Counted from the first letter of the stretch, positions 33,972 through 42,852 are shown. The stretch is 64,000 nt of DNA from Sva-07 sp964651825 (GCA_964651825.1 CAZYWK010000008.1:6339-70338), one strand, 5' to 3'. Made by a program: numbers and translations. Notes: generated by a model from the letters alone, not told the origin.

Positions 33972-35546
33972 TCAGGTGGCCACGATCGACTCCTCGAACT
34001 CGTGAGGGCGAAGATCGAGCTCGGCCATGCGCTCCACGTAGCGGGCGTGGCAGCGGCGGGCTTCAACGTGGTGACCGAGCTCGTGTTGCACCCGGATCAA
34101 TCGGAGGTGGGCGGGCGCGTCGTAGGGGTCGACCGCGAGCAACCGCTGGGCCATCTGGAGACCGCGACTGGGATCGCCCGCCTCGTCGGCCGCCTGCGCG
34201 ATGTTGCGCAGTGCCTGGACATAGGTCGCCCGGGCACGCTCGCGAATCTCTTCGACCCACTGCTCGTAGGCGGCTTCGGGGAGCACCTCGCCCGCGTACT
34301 GGGCGACCACCGCTTCGAGGTCGCCGGACTCGTCGCTGGCGAACAGTGCGTCGAGGTCGACCTGAACCTGTCGGCGGTCGAGTCTGATGGCGGCCCGGTC
34401 GGCGACCACGCCCCCACCGAGGACGCGTCGCACTGTCGAGAGCTGCACAGAGAGCCGGGCTCCCAGCCGGGCAAGATCGGCGTCGTCGGGCCACAGGAGG
34501 TCGATGACATGTTCACGAGGGACCGGTTCACCGGGTGGTGCCACCGCCAGGCGCTGGCAGAGCAGGCGGGCCCGCCGCGAGCCCCACTCCGACATCGGGA
34601 CCTCGACGCCGCCGCGGACGACAGCGAAGCCCCCGAGGGTGCGGATCTCCACTGGTGCCGCGCTGGCCACCCGGCGTCGGTGGCGGCGACGTGTCGGTTC
34701 CGCTCCGGTGACGAACCGTTCGATCTCGTGGAGCCATCCGTCGACCTCGCCGATGTGCGGCATGTGGTCGACGCCGTCGTGCACGACGAGGCGCGCTCCG
34801 GGGATGCGCGCGGCGAGATCCTCGGCCTGGGCTACTGGGATGATCTCGTCGTCGCGCCGATGGAGCACCAGAGTGGGAACGCTCACCCGGGGCAGCAGGT
34901 CGGTCACGTCGGTGTGCTCGTACAGCTCGAGCAGGTCGCGCATCGCGGCCGGAGTCGCCGAGTTCCGCTCGTAGCGAGGCCACCAGGCGCGGTACGACTC
35001 GCTGGCACTCGGTGCGAGCAGAGCGGGCGTGATGGTGTCGTCGGTCCCATACGTGCCCAGCCAGAACTCGTAGCCCCGCCAGCGCTCGGCCCGTTCCTCG
35101 TCGGACTCCGCGCGGCGGTCGACCAACACCGCGCTCGTGGCATGAAGGATCAGCCCGGCGACCCGTTCGGGGTAGGTGGCCGCGAGCAGGACGACCATCG
35201 GCCCGCCTTCCGACACGCCGTGCAGGAACGCCCGCTCGATACCGGCCGCGTCCATGACCGCGACGGTGTCCTCGACCCGCTCGTCGAGCAGGGGAACCGG
35301 CATCGTGCGGTCGGACAACCCGGTGCCCCGCTTGTCGAAGTGGACCAAGCGGGCGAAGCTCGCCGTGCGTGTGAGCACCCGCCGGTACTCGGGTCGCTCC
35401 CACATCAGCTCGATGTTCTGTGCCATGGGCGGGATGGCGATCACGTCGGGCGGTCCGGCGCCGAGCACCTGGTACGCGAGGTTCGCGCCCTGCGCCCGGG
35501 CGTAGCGGATCGGTGCACCGTGCTCCACACCTCCAGTCCAGCACAT
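33972..35546 (-). CDS. Alpha/beta-hydrolase fused to a SARP-type (winged-helix plus BTAD) regulator
   Basis: A 524-residue fusion. Residues about 10-270 are an alpha/beta hydrolase with the nucleophile elbow H-G-V-S-E-G-G, an acid in H-R-R-D-D-E-I-I and the histidine in G-V-D-H-M-P-H. Residues about 285-375 form an OmpR/SARP-like DNA-binding domain (R-T-L-G-G-F-A-V-V-R-G-G-V-E-V; L-L-W-P-D-D). The rest is a helical bacterial transcriptional activation domain (BTAD). The hydrolase may bind or turn over a signal that switches DNA binding. ATG 35546 is chosen as the first start after the unconserved upstream stretch; GTG 35531 is an alternative. Confidence 0.8.
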   Translation of the reverse strand: MCWTGGVEHGAPIRYARAQGANLAYQVLGAGPPDVIAIPPMAQNIELMWERPEYRRVLTRTASFARLVHFDKRGTGLSDRTMPVPLLDERVEDTVAVMDAAGIERAFLHGVSEGGPMVVLLAATYPERVAGLILHATSAVLVDRRAESDEERAERWRGYEFWLGTYGTDDTITPALLAPSASESYRAWWPRYERNSATPAAMRDLLELYEHTDVTDLLPRVSVPTLVLHRRDDEIIPVAQAEDLAARIPGARLVVHDGVDHMPHIGEVDGWLHEIERFVTGAEPTRRRHRRRVASAAPVEIRTLGGFAVVRGGVEVPMSEWGSRRARLLCQRLAVAPPGEPVPREHVIDLLWPDDADLARLGARLSVQLSTVRRVLGGGVVADRAAIRLDRRQVQVDLDALFASDESGDLEAVVAQYAGEVLPEAAYEQWVEEIRERARATYVQALRNIAQAADEAGDPSRGLQMAQRLLAVDPYDAPAHLRLIRVQHELGHHVEARRCHARYVERMAELDLRPHEFEESIVAT

Positions 35547-35584
35547 CGCTGGAAGGATGAGCGCCGATCGTTGCGGAGGCCGGT

Positions 35585-36844
35585 TCAGGGCACCTGCCAG
35601 AAACCGGCCTTGAGGTACTCGCCCTGCGGAAACGTGACGGGATGATCCACGTCGTGGCCGGTGCGGGTGATGGTGCGCAACGGCCGGCCCGCCGCGCTCG
35701 CCGCCCGCTCGACCGTGTCGTAGAACGCGCCCGGTGTCACCCGGCTCGAGCACGACGCTTGCATCAGCACACCGCCCGGCTCGACGAGCCCGACGGCGAG
35801 CTTGGTCAGGCGGCCGTACGCCCGGAGCGCGCCGTCGACCTGCGTCTGGCGCTGCGCGAAGGAAGGCGGGTCGACCACGACGAGCCCGAAACGCTCCCCC
35901 GCTCGCGCGAGGCCGGCCATCACGTCGTAGGCATCGCCGGCACGCGTCGAGCGGCGACAGGCGCGCACGGCCGGACGGTCGAGGTTGAGCTCCATGTTGC
36001 GGACCGCGGCTGCGAGCGTGGGCGCCGACACATCGACGCTCGTCACCGAACGGGCCCCGCCCGCCGCCGCGTGCACGCTGAAGCCACCGGTGGCGGAGAA
36101 CACGTCGAGCACGTCGAGGCCGCTCGTCATGGTCCCGACCATCAGGCGGTTCGCTCGCTGGTCGAGGAACCAGCCCGTCTTCTGCCCGCGCCGAACGTCG
36201 GCCGCGAAGTCGAGTTCACCCTCGCGGAACGCCACCGGTGCGTCGTCGAGCTGCCCGGCGATCACCTCGCCGTCGGTGAGCCCGAACGTGTCGCCCTGCT
36301 GCACCGAGCGGGCGAGTCGGAGGACGACCGCATCGCCGCCCGCCGTGTCGAGCAGCGCGCCGACCACATCGCGAAGGTGCGGGAACCACGCCGCCGTGTA
36401 GAGCTTCACCACGACGACCTCGGCGTATCGATCGACGATCAACCCGGGCAGCCCGTCGTTCTCGCCGTTGACCACGCGGTAGGCGAGCTGCGCCGACTCC
36501 GGTGCGTCGGTGAACGGGCCTCGCCGGGCCAGGGCCCGCTCGATCGCGGATCGCCACCACAGCGCGTCGATCGTCGCTGGTCGGCCGTGGTGGAGCACCT
36601 TGAGCCGGATCGGCGAGTCGGGATCGAACAGACCGATGGCCGCGAACGCTCGCCGGTCGTCGAACACGACGGCCAGATCGCCGGCCGGGCCCGCGCCCGA
36701 GACCGACGTGATCGAGTCCGCGAAGATCCAGGGGTGGCCCGAGCGAACGTGGCGGAGCGCATCCTTCGTCACCCGGACCGCGAGTCGCGTCGGCGACACC
36801 GAGGGCAATCCGTCGAGCGCGGGGCTGAGCGTCGTCTCGGGCAC
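35585..36844 (-). CDS. Class I rRNA cytosine-C5 methyltransferase, RlmI-like
   Basis: A 419-residue protein. An N-terminal PUA-like domain (R-H-V-R-S-G-H-P-W-I-F) is followed by the RlmI-type core: N-G-E-N-D-G-L-P-G-L-I-V-D-R-Y, F-L-D-Q-R-A-N-R, then the SAM site V-L-D-V-F-S-A-T-G-G-F-S-V-H-A-A and V-V-D-P-P-S-F-A (catalytic loop). Q-A-S-C-S-S-R-V near the end fits the cysteine region. It should methylate C5 of a cytosine in 23S rRNA. GTG start at 36844; the 73 bases up to the divergent SDR gene hold both promoters. Confidence 0.85.
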   Translation of the reverse strand: MPETTLSPALDGLPSVSPTRLAVRVTKDALRHVRSGHPWIFADSITSVSGAGPAGDLAVVFDDRRAFAAIGLFDPDSPIRLKVLHHGRPATIDALWWRSAIERALARRGPFTDAPESAQLAYRVVNGENDGLPGLIVDRYAEVVVVKLYTAAWFPHLRDVVGALLDTAGGDAVVLRLARSVQQGDTFGLTDGEVIAGQLDDAPVAFREGELDFAADVRRGQKTGWFLDQRANRLMVGTMTSGLDVLDVFSATGGFSVHAAAGGARSVTSVDVSAPTLAAAVRNMELNLDRPAVRACRRSTRAGDAYDVMAGLARAGERFGLVVVDPPSFAQRQTQVDGALRAYGRLTKLAVGLVEPGGVLMQASCSSRVTPGAFYDTVERAASAAGRPLRTITRTGHDVDHPVTFPQGEYLKAGFWQVP

Positions 36845-36917
36845 CGTCCCAGCATGACCGCTCGCCGGATCCGCGCACGGTTTCGGCGTTCGATCCCCGA
36901 ACCGCTACACACGTGAC

Positions 36918-37739
36918 ATGACGGAACCGGCCGATGCCACTGACAACCTGTCGAACCTGGAGATCACGAGCCTGTTCGGCATCGCCGGCAAGACCGCTGT
37001 CGTCACGGGCGGCTCCCGCGGCATCGGGTTCATGATCGCCTCCGGGCTGGTGGCCAACGGTGTCACCACCTACATCACGGCCCGCAAGGAGGCCGAATGC
37101 GAGGCCGCGGCCGAGCGGCTGTCGGCACACGGAACGTGCGTCGCCGTCCCCGCCGACCTCTCGACGACCGACGGGCTCGCTTCGTTCGTCGAACGAATCG
37201 CCGCCGCCGAGCCGGCGATCGACATCCTGGTCAACAACGCCGGGGCCGCGTGGGGCGCGCCGCTCGGCGAGTTCCCCGAGAGCGGGTTCGACAAGGTCCT
37301 GAACATCAATCTGAAGGCGCCGTTCCTGCTGACCCAGGCGTTGCTGCCGATGTTGAAGGAACGGGCCACACCGGACGATCCGTCCCGCGTGATCATGGTC
37401 GGCTCGATCGAGGGGATCCGTCCACCGGCTGGCGACAACTTCTCGTACTCGGCGTCGAAGGCCGGCGTGCACATGCTCGGCCGCCACCTGGCGGGACAGG
37501 TCGCACGGTCGAACATCACCGTCAACTCGATCGCGCCGGGTCCGTTCGAGTCGAAGATGATGGCCTACGTCCTCGACGACCCGAACGTGCGCGACGCGCT
37601 GGCCGCCCGCATCCCGCGCGGCCGCATCGGCACCCCGGAGGACGTTGCGGGAACGGTGATCTTCCTGGCGAGCCGCGCCGGCGCGTACACGACCGGAGCG
37701 GTCGTCCCCGTCGACGGCGGCATCTCGACCACCGGCTGA
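36918..37739 (+). CDS. Short-chain dehydrogenase/reductase
   Basis: A 273-residue classical SDR: T-G-G-S-R-G-I-G-F (cofactor), N-N-A-G (stabilising), S after I-M-V-G-S, Y-S-A-S-K as catalytic Tyr and Lys, and a C-terminal V-P-V-D-G-G end. The short-chain fold and T-G-G-x-x-x-G-x-G suggest NADP or NAD dependence; the substrate (3-oxoacyl thioester, sugar or steroid-like) cannot be assigned. It stands alone between the RlmI-like gene and phosphofructokinase. Confidence 0.85.
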   Translation: MTEPADATDNLSNLEITSLFGIAGKTAVVTGGSRGIGFMIASGLVANGVTTYITARKEAECEAAAERLSAHGTCVAVPADLSTTDGLASFVERIAAAEPAIDILVNNAGAAWGAPLGEFPESGFDKVLNINLKAPFLLTQALLPMLKERATPDDPSRVIMVGSIEGIRPPAGDNFSYSASKAGVHMLGRHLAGQVARSNITVNSIAPGPFESKMMAYVLDDPNVRDALAARIPRGRIGTPEDVAGTVIFLASRAGAYTTGAVVPVDGGISTTG

Positions 37740-37790
37740 CCGAGCACGTTCGCCCGCCGTCGTCAGCGAGCGGCCGACGGAGCCATCACG

Positions 37791-37796
37791 TACTCT
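37791..37796 (+). promoter_or_regulatory. -10 box TACTCT of the phosphofructokinase gene
   Basis: TACTCT ends nine bases before ATG 37806; no Shine-Dalgarno is present in the nine bases. Confidence 0.5.
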
Positions 37797-37805
37797 CTCG
37801 CTCCG

Positions 37806-38933
37806 ATGAGTTCGATACAGCGAGTGGCGATCAGCACGGGCGGAGGTGACGCGCCCGGCCTGAACGCCGTGATCCGCTCGGTCACGCTCGCTTCCCGGAA
37901 CCGCGGTTGGGACGTGGTGGGCATCCGCGACGGCTTCAACGGCCTGCTGCTCCCCGACGATTACGACGGCAACGGTCTGATCGAGTTGTCGAGGGAGTCC
38001 GTGCGCGGGATCTCCCACCTCGGCGGCACGATCATCGGCTCGACGAACAAGGGGAACCCGACCGCCTATCCCGTCCAGCAGGAGGACGGTTCGTGGGTCG
38101 AGGTCGATCGTACGGACGAGTTGCTGGCGCGGTTCGACGAGGCAGGGATCGACGCGCTCATCACCGTCGGCGGCGACGGCTCGCTGACCATCGCGAACCA
38201 CCTGTCCCGCCATGGGCTACGGGTGATCGGCGTGCCGAAGACGATCGACAACGACCTCGACAAGACCACGGCCACCTTCGGCTTCGACACCGCCGTCGGG
38301 TTCGCCACCGAGTGCATCGACCGCCTCTTCTCCACCGCCACCTCGCACGGCCGGGTCATCGTGGTCGAGGTGATGGGCCGCTACGCCGGCTGGATCGCAC
38401 TCCATTCGGGCATGGCGGCTGGCGCCCACTGCATCCTGATCCCGGAGATCCCGTACTCGCTCGCGCCCGTCGCGGCGACGATCCGCCAGCGCGAGGAGCG
38501 CGGCGCCAAGTTCTCCATCGTGGTGGTGGCCGAGGGCGCCGTGCCGATGGACGGCGAGGTGTCGACGATCGGCAAGGCGATCGGTCAGGCGGTGCAGCTC
38601 GGCGGCGTCGGTGGCAAGGTGGCCGCGGAGTTGGAGGTGTTGGCCGGCAAGGAGGCGCGAACCGTCGTGCTCGGTCATCTCCTGCGCGGTGGCTCCCCGA
38701 CGTCGGTCGACAGGCTCCTCGGGTTGCGCTTCGGTGCCGCCGCGGTGCGGGCACTGGAGGAGGGACGCAGCGGCGTGATGGTGGCGCTCGACCCACCGAC
38801 GGTCACCTACGTACCGCTCGAGGAGGCGACCCACCGGATGAAATCAGTGCCACCCGACTGCGACACGATCCTCACCGCCCGCGACCTCGGCATCAACTTC
38901 GGCGACGCCATGCCGACCAACCTGTTCTCCTGA
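37806..38933 (+). CDS. pfkA: 6-phosphofructokinase, group III (G/K) type
   Basis: A 375-residue phosphofructokinase. The N-terminal S-T-G-G-G-D-A-P-G-L-N is the phosphate-binding start, V-G-G-D-G-S is near residue 122, P-K-T-I-D-N-D near 142, and V-E-V-M-G-R-Y-A-G-W later. At the two positions that discriminate donors (E. coli 104 and 124) the residues are Gly and Lys. Asp-Lys marks pyrophosphate enzymes and Gly-Gly classical ATP enzymes; Gly-Lys is the pattern of actinobacterial group III ATP enzymes. It commits fructose 6-phosphate to glycolysis. Start set by the adjacent TACTCT. Confidence 0.9.
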   Translation: MSSIQRVAISTGGGDAPGLNAVIRSVTLASRNRGWDVVGIRDGFNGLLLPDDYDGNGLIELSRESVRGISHLGGTIIGSTNKGNPTAYPVQQEDGSWVEVDRTDELLARFDEAGIDALITVGGDGSLTIANHLSRHGLRVIGVPKTIDNDLDKTTATFGFDTAVGFATECIDRLFSTATSHGRVIVVEVMGRYAGWIALHSGMAAGAHCILIPEIPYSLAPVAATIRQREERGAKFSIVVVAEGAVPMDGEVSTIGKAIGQAVQLGGVGGKVAAELEVLAGKEARTVVLGHLLRGGSPTSVDRLLGLRFGAAAVRALEEGRSGVMVALDPPTVTYVPLEEATHRMKSVPPDCDTILTARDLGINFGDAMPTNLFS

Positions 38934-38942
38934 CCACATCGT

Positions 38943-38995
38943 CGTTTGCGTCGGGATTCGAGAACACCTGCCGGTGCTGAATCCCGACGCAAACG
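38943..38995. terminator. 17-bp inverted repeat after pfkA
   Basis: CGTTTGCGTCGGGATTC (38943-38959) and its exact complement (38979-38995) form a perfect stem. CACC/GGTG (38965-38968, 38973-38976) can nest in the loop. No U-tract follows. It most likely terminates pfkA transcription; a dispersed repeat element is the alternative. Confidence 0.5.
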
Positions 38996-39012
38996 TGGAT
39001 CGAGGGGGTCGT

Positions 39013-39018
39013 TACTGT
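39013..39018 (+). promoter_or_regulatory. -10 box TACTGT
   Basis: TACTGT ends six bases before ATG 39025 and lies just downstream of the pfkA hairpin, marking a new transcription unit. Confidence 0.45.
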
Positions 39019-39024
39019 GCGGGG

Positions 39025-39666
39025 ATGCCACGCCTCCCCGAAGTCCCCCTCGCTGACGCGCACCCGTTCGCCCAGCGGATCTACGAGATGCTGTTCGACG
39101 GGCGCGACCCGGTCGCCGAACCCGGCACCGCCACGGGCACGCCCGGGAACTGGTGGACCGTGTTCGCGCTCGTGCCCGACGCGTTCGACCACACGACGGC
39201 GGGCTTCCAGTTCTACCGATCGCCGGACCGCGTGCTCGATCCGAAGCTGCGCGAGCTCGGCCAGATCCGCGCCGGCTGGGTGGTCGGCAGCACGTTCGTG
39301 TACAGCCAGCACTGCAAGGCGATGCGCGACGTCGGATTCACCGACGAACAGGTCGACGCCATCCCGGCCTGGTCGGTCGCCGGCTGCTGGTCGCCGGTGG
39401 AGCGCGCCGTGCTGGCCTACGCCGACTGCCTGTGCGGCGCCCATGGCCGCGTCCCGGACACGCTGTTCGAAGAGCTCCGACGGCATCTGTCGAGCGAGGA
39501 GATCCTCGAGTTCACCTACATCACCGCGACGTATGCGATGCACGCGACGATGAGCCGCGCCCTGCGGCTCGAGTACGACGACGTCGACGATCCGGTGGTC
39601 GAGGTCGCCGACCCGAGCGGGCGCCGTGCCGGCCTCGACGTGATGTCGATGGTCGACACCGACTGA
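39025..39666 (+). CDS. Carboxymuconolactone decarboxylase/AhpD-fold protein
   Basis: A 213-residue all-helical protein. H-P-F-A-Q-R-I-Y-E, L-R-E-L-G-Q-I-R-A-G-W and S-Q-H-C-K-A-M-R-D-V-G-F follow the CMD/AhpD pattern, where a Cys in the central helix acts on peroxide or thiol partners. Only one Cys is present at that spot, so the CxxC of true AhpD is lacking and peroxidase activity of that kind is doubtful. ATG 39025 is preferred over the in-frame ATG 38974, which lies in the hairpin. Confidence 0.7.
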   Translation: MPRLPEVPLADAHPFAQRIYEMLFDGRDPVAEPGTATGTPGNWWTVFALVPDAFDHTTAGFQFYRSPDRVLDPKLRELGQIRAGWVVGSTFVYSQHCKAMRDVGFTDEQVDAIPAWSVAGCWSPVERAVLAYADCLCGAHGRVPDTLFEELRRHLSSEEILEFTYITATYAMHATMSRALRLEYDDVDDPVVEVADPSGRRAGLDVMSMVDTD

Positions 39667-39751
39667 CACCGACTGACTGTGATCGAGTGATCCCGAAGTT
39701 CCCCGCGACGATGCGCTGACCGCTCGACCTGCTCGGAATTCAGGGAGGCGG

Positions 39752-40414
39752 CTACAGGTCGCCGAGGATCTCGCGGCGTTTGGTCTCGAACTCCTCCGGG
39801 GTCACGAGGCCACGGTCGCGGAGATCGGTGAGCTGCTGGAGCCGCTCGCTCGACGATGGTCCCCCGGCCGGCGCCTCGGTCGGCACACCCAGCATCGCTT
39901 CGCGCATGTCGGCGGCGGCGCGCTTCGAGTCGGCCTTCTCGTCGGCTTCGACCTGGGCGAAGATGACGTTGCGCACGTTCTCCGGATCGGGGATGTTCTC
40001 GAACACCGAGTCGCCCGTCTGGCCCGCCGACTCGATGACGACCACGCCGTTGTTGAGGATCCGCGCCATCAGGTTCTGGTTGAAGTTGACGTTGTTCACC
40101 CGGTTGAGGGGAATCGACACACCGTGGCGGTGGAAGAAGCCGCTCTGATAGGCGACGCGCTGATCGGTGACGGCGAAGCGTGTCGTCTGCCACTGGGCGA
40201 ACTGATAGACGACGTCGCACACGAGGATCACGAGCCCGAGCACGATCACCCAGAACATCAGCGTCTCCATCGTGCCCGACCAGGAGATCCAGAAGTACCC
40301 GAGGACGAGGAGGACGACGACGCCGATGACCTCCTTCCAGAAGAACCACCAGTGGGGGTGCGAGTGCAGCACCATCGTCTCACCCGGCATCAACTCGAGC
40401 TTTGGACCTGCCAT
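39752..40414 (-). CDS. Membrane protein with bacterial PH domain and SHOCT-like tail
   Basis: A 220-residue protein. Two TM segments (about residues 28-45 and 51-70) are followed by a bPH2-type domain with Q-T-T-R-F-A-V-T-D-Q-R-V and F-F-H-R-H-G-V-S-I-P-L-N-R-V-N-N-V. The C-terminus is a short SHOCT-like helix pair, L-x-x-L-x-x-L-R-D-R-G-L-V-T-P-E-E-F-E-T-K-R-R-E-I-L. The role is unknown. The start at 40414 follows TACGCT by six bases and diverges from the monooxygenase gene with 25 bases between. Confidence 0.82.
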   Translation of the reverse strand: MAGPKLELMPGETMVLHSHPHWWFFWKEVIGVVVLLVLGYFWISWSGTMETLMFWVIVLGLVILVCDVVYQFAQWQTTRFAVTDQRVAYQSGFFHRHGVSIPLNRVNNVNFNQNLMARILNNGVVVIESAGQTGDSVFENIPDPENVRNVIFAQVEADEKADSKRAAADMREAMLGVPTEAPAGGPSSSERLQQLTDLRDRGLVTPEEFETKRREILGDL

Positions 40415-40420
40415 TGCCGC

Positions 40421-40426
40421 AGCGTA
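40421..40426 (-). promoter_or_regulatory. -10 box TACGCT, leaderless-type
   Basis: On the minus strand TACGCT ends six bases before ATG 40414; it occupies most of the 25-base gap to the divergent monooxygenase start. Confidence 0.5.
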
Positions 40427-40439
40427 GTAAACACAGGAC

Positions 40440-41975
40440 GTGGAAGAGTTCGATGTCATCGTCGTGGGGGCCGGTATCTCGGGGATCGGCGCCGCGGTGC
40501 ACCTCCAGAAGCTGTGCCCCGATCGGACGTTCGCGATCCTCGAGGGCCGGGCCGACATCGGTGGCACTTGGGACCTGTTCCGCTACCCGGGGGTCCGCTC
40601 CGACAGCGACATGCACACGCTGGGGTACAGCTTCAAGCCGTGGAACGCGTCGAAGGCGATCGCCGACGGCCCTTCGATCATGTCGTACCTCCGCGAGACG
40701 GTCGCCGAGCACGGGATCGACCGGCACATCCGCTTCGACCACCTCGTCGAGCGGGCGGAGTGGTCGACCGCTGATGCCCGCTGGACCGTGACCGCCACGC
40801 GCTCCGACACCGGCGAGGCGGTCACACTCGCGTGCAACTACCTGTTCATGTGCTCGGGCTACTACAGCTACAAGGGCGGGTACCTGCCCGAGTTCGCCGG
40901 CATCGACGACTTCGAGGGCACGGTCGTCCACCCGCAGGCCTGGCCGGACGATCTCGACTACCGCGGCAAGCGGGTCGTCGTGATCGGGTCCGGCGCCACC
41001 GCGGTGACGCTCGTGCCGGCGATGGCCGAGGATGCGGCACACGTGACGATGCTGCAGCGCTCCCCCACCTACGTCGTGTCCCGGCCCGCCGAGGATGCGA
41101 TCGCCAACACGCTGCGCAAGGTGCTCCCCGACGGCACCGCGTACGATGTCACGCGGCTCAAGAACACGACGCTGCAGCAGGTGATGTACAAGCGGATGCG
41201 CAAGGAGCCGGAGAAGGCCAAGCAACAGCTGCTCAAGTTGGTGCGCAAGGAGCTCGGCGACGACTACGACGTCGACACGCACTTCACGCCCACCTACTTC
41301 CCGTGGGACCAGCGGCTCTGTCTCGTGCCGAACAGCGACCTGTTCGATGCCATCAAGGAGGGCCGTGTCGATGTCGTCACCGATCACATCGACACGTTCA
41401 CCCCGACCGGGATCCGCCTGCAGTCGGGCGCCGAGCTCGACGCCGACATCGTCGTCACGGCCACCGGGCTGCAGCTCGTCACGCTCGGGGAGATGGACTT
41501 CTTCGTCGACGGGGTGCAGGTCGACTTCTCGAAGACCTGGACCTACAAGGGCTTCGCGTACTCCGATGTTCCGAACCTGGCCTCGTCGTTCGGCTACATC
41601 AACGCGTCGTGGACGCTGCGTGCGGACCTGATCTGCGAGTACGTGTGCCGGCTCCTGAACCACATGGCCGACACCGCGACCGTCCAGTGCACCCCGCGCC
41701 TGCGGGCGTCCGACGCCGGCATGGCGGAGCGTCCGTGGATCGAGAACTTCTCGTCGGGCTACATGCAGCGCTCGATGCACCGGTTCCCGAAGCAGGGCGA
41801 CCGCGAACCGTGGATCAACCCGCAGGACTACCGGCGCGACAAGAAGATGTTCAAGAAGTCGCCGGTCGCCGACGGTGTCATGCGCTTCGCTCGCGCTCGG
41901 CGCGCTGACGAGCCAGCCACGTCGTCGCCGCCACCCGGCCGTTCTCGTACAGCTGCTCCTGTTGCCGGCGGTTGA
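40440..41975 (+). CDS. Flavin-containing (Baeyer-Villiger type) monooxygenase, EthA-like
   Basis: A 511-residue FAD/NADPH enzyme. V-V-G-A-G-I-S-G-I-G near residue 8 binds FAD, G-G-T-W-D-L-F-R-Y-P-G-V-R-S-D-S-D-M is typical of the EthA-like class, and V-I-G-S-G-A-T-A-V-T near residue 180 binds NADPH. The final part, T-A-T-G-L-Q, is the second FAD contact. It should insert oxygen into ketones or oxidise S/N compounds. The last ~30 residues after M-R-F-A-R have atypical composition and lie over the 3' end of the convergent patatin gene (98-base overlap). Confidence 0.88.
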   Translation: MEEFDVIVVGAGISGIGAAVHLQKLCPDRTFAILEGRADIGGTWDLFRYPGVRSDSDMHTLGYSFKPWNASKAIADGPSIMSYLRETVAEHGIDRHIRFDHLVERAEWSTADARWTVTATRSDTGEAVTLACNYLFMCSGYYSYKGGYLPEFAGIDDFEGTVVHPQAWPDDLDYRGKRVVVIGSGATAVTLVPAMAEDAAHVTMLQRSPTYVVSRPAEDAIANTLRKVLPDGTAYDVTRLKNTTLQQVMYKRMRKEPEKAKQQLLKLVRKELGDDYDVDTHFTPTYFPWDQRLCLVPNSDLFDAIKEGRVDVVTDHIDTFTPTGIRLQSGAELDADIVVTATGLQLVTLGEMDFFVDGVQVDFSKTWTYKGFAYSDVPNLASSFGYINASWTLRADLICEYVCRLLNHMADTATVQCTPRLRASDAGMAERPWIENFSSGYMQRSMHRFPKQGDREPWINPQDYRRDKKMFKKSPVADGVMRFARARRADEPATSSPPPGRSRTAAPVAGG

Positions 41976-42852
41976 TCCCGAAGTCGGTCGAGCGCACGCC
42001 GGTCGTGTCGACGAAGATCGTCCGCTTCACCACGTCGGGGTTGTTGATGTGCATCCGGTCGTACCAACTCGTCAACGTGCCGACCATCGCCTTGCCGAGC
42101 GAGATCAGGCCGGTCACCGTGCGGCCGCCCGTGCCCGGTGACTTCTCCGCCGACAGCTTGATGCCGATCGTCGGCCAGCGCGGTGCAAGGCCGTCGGTGC
42201 GGTCGAACACGTCGATCGGGAAGTTCGACAGCATGCCGCCGTCGAGCAGCCACGACGTCTCCCCGGTCGGGCGTTTCAGCTTCTTCGGTCGGAAGAAGAA
42301 CGGGATCGAGGCCGAGGCCCGGACCGCGTCGGCGACGACCTGACGGTCGGGTTCGAGGCCGAACTGCGATCGGAACACCCACGGCAGCCGGAGCAGGACG
42401 CTCTCGGTGACATCGGAGACGTGCACGACGAGGCGGTACTCGTGCTCCGGTGGCAGGCACGAGTCGAGATCGTGGCGGCGCAGGTCGGCCCAGGTGACGA
42501 CACCCTTGTCCCGCAAGCGGTCGCCGACGAACGTCTCGACGTAGCGGCCCTCGTACACGCCCTGATGGATCGTCAGCGACACCAACTGTCCGATCACGGG
42601 CACCCGGTTGAGCCATCCCGCGTCGCGGAACTTCGTGTAGTCGAGCGACGTCATCACGTCGAACATCTCCGCCGACGTCATTCCCGCGGCCACGAGCGCG
42701 CCGACGATCGAACCGGCCGACGTGCCGGCGATCCGTTCGAACCGGTAGCCGGCCTCTTCCAGGACGCTGATCGCGCCGACGAGCCCGATCCCCTTCACGC
42801 CCCCGCCCTCGAGCACGAGGTCGGCGCGCCGCTCCGCCGGGTCGTCGGCCAT
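41878..42852 (-). CDS. Patatin-like phospholipase
   Basis: A 324-residue patatin-fold lipase. The oxyanion motif is L-E-G-G-G-V-K-G-I-G, the nucleophile elbow G-T-S-A-G-S near residue 46, and the catalytic Asp lies in L-L-D-G-G-M-L. It should hydrolyse phospholipid or neutral lipid acyl esters. It is the last gene of a leftward lipid-related cluster that starts with the P-type ATPase at 48052, eleven bases from the SRPBCC gene. ATG 42852 preferred; a TTG sits one codon upstream. Confidence 0.87.
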   Translation of the reverse strand: MADDPAERRADLVLEGGGVKGIGLVGAISVLEEAGYRFERIAGTSAGSIVGALVAAGMTSAEMFDVMTSLDYTKFRDAGWLNRVPVIGQLVSLTIHQGVYEGRYVETFVGDRLRDKGVVTWADLRRHDLDSCLPPEHEYRLVVHVSDVTESVLLRLPWVFRSQFGLEPDRQVVADAVRASASIPFFFRPKKLKRPTGETSWLLDGGMLSNFPIDVFDRTDGLAPRWPTIGIKLSAEKSPGTGGRTVTGLISLGKAMVGTLTSWYDRMHINNPDVVKRTIFVDTTGVRSTDFGINRRQQEQLYENGRVAATTWLARQRAERERSA

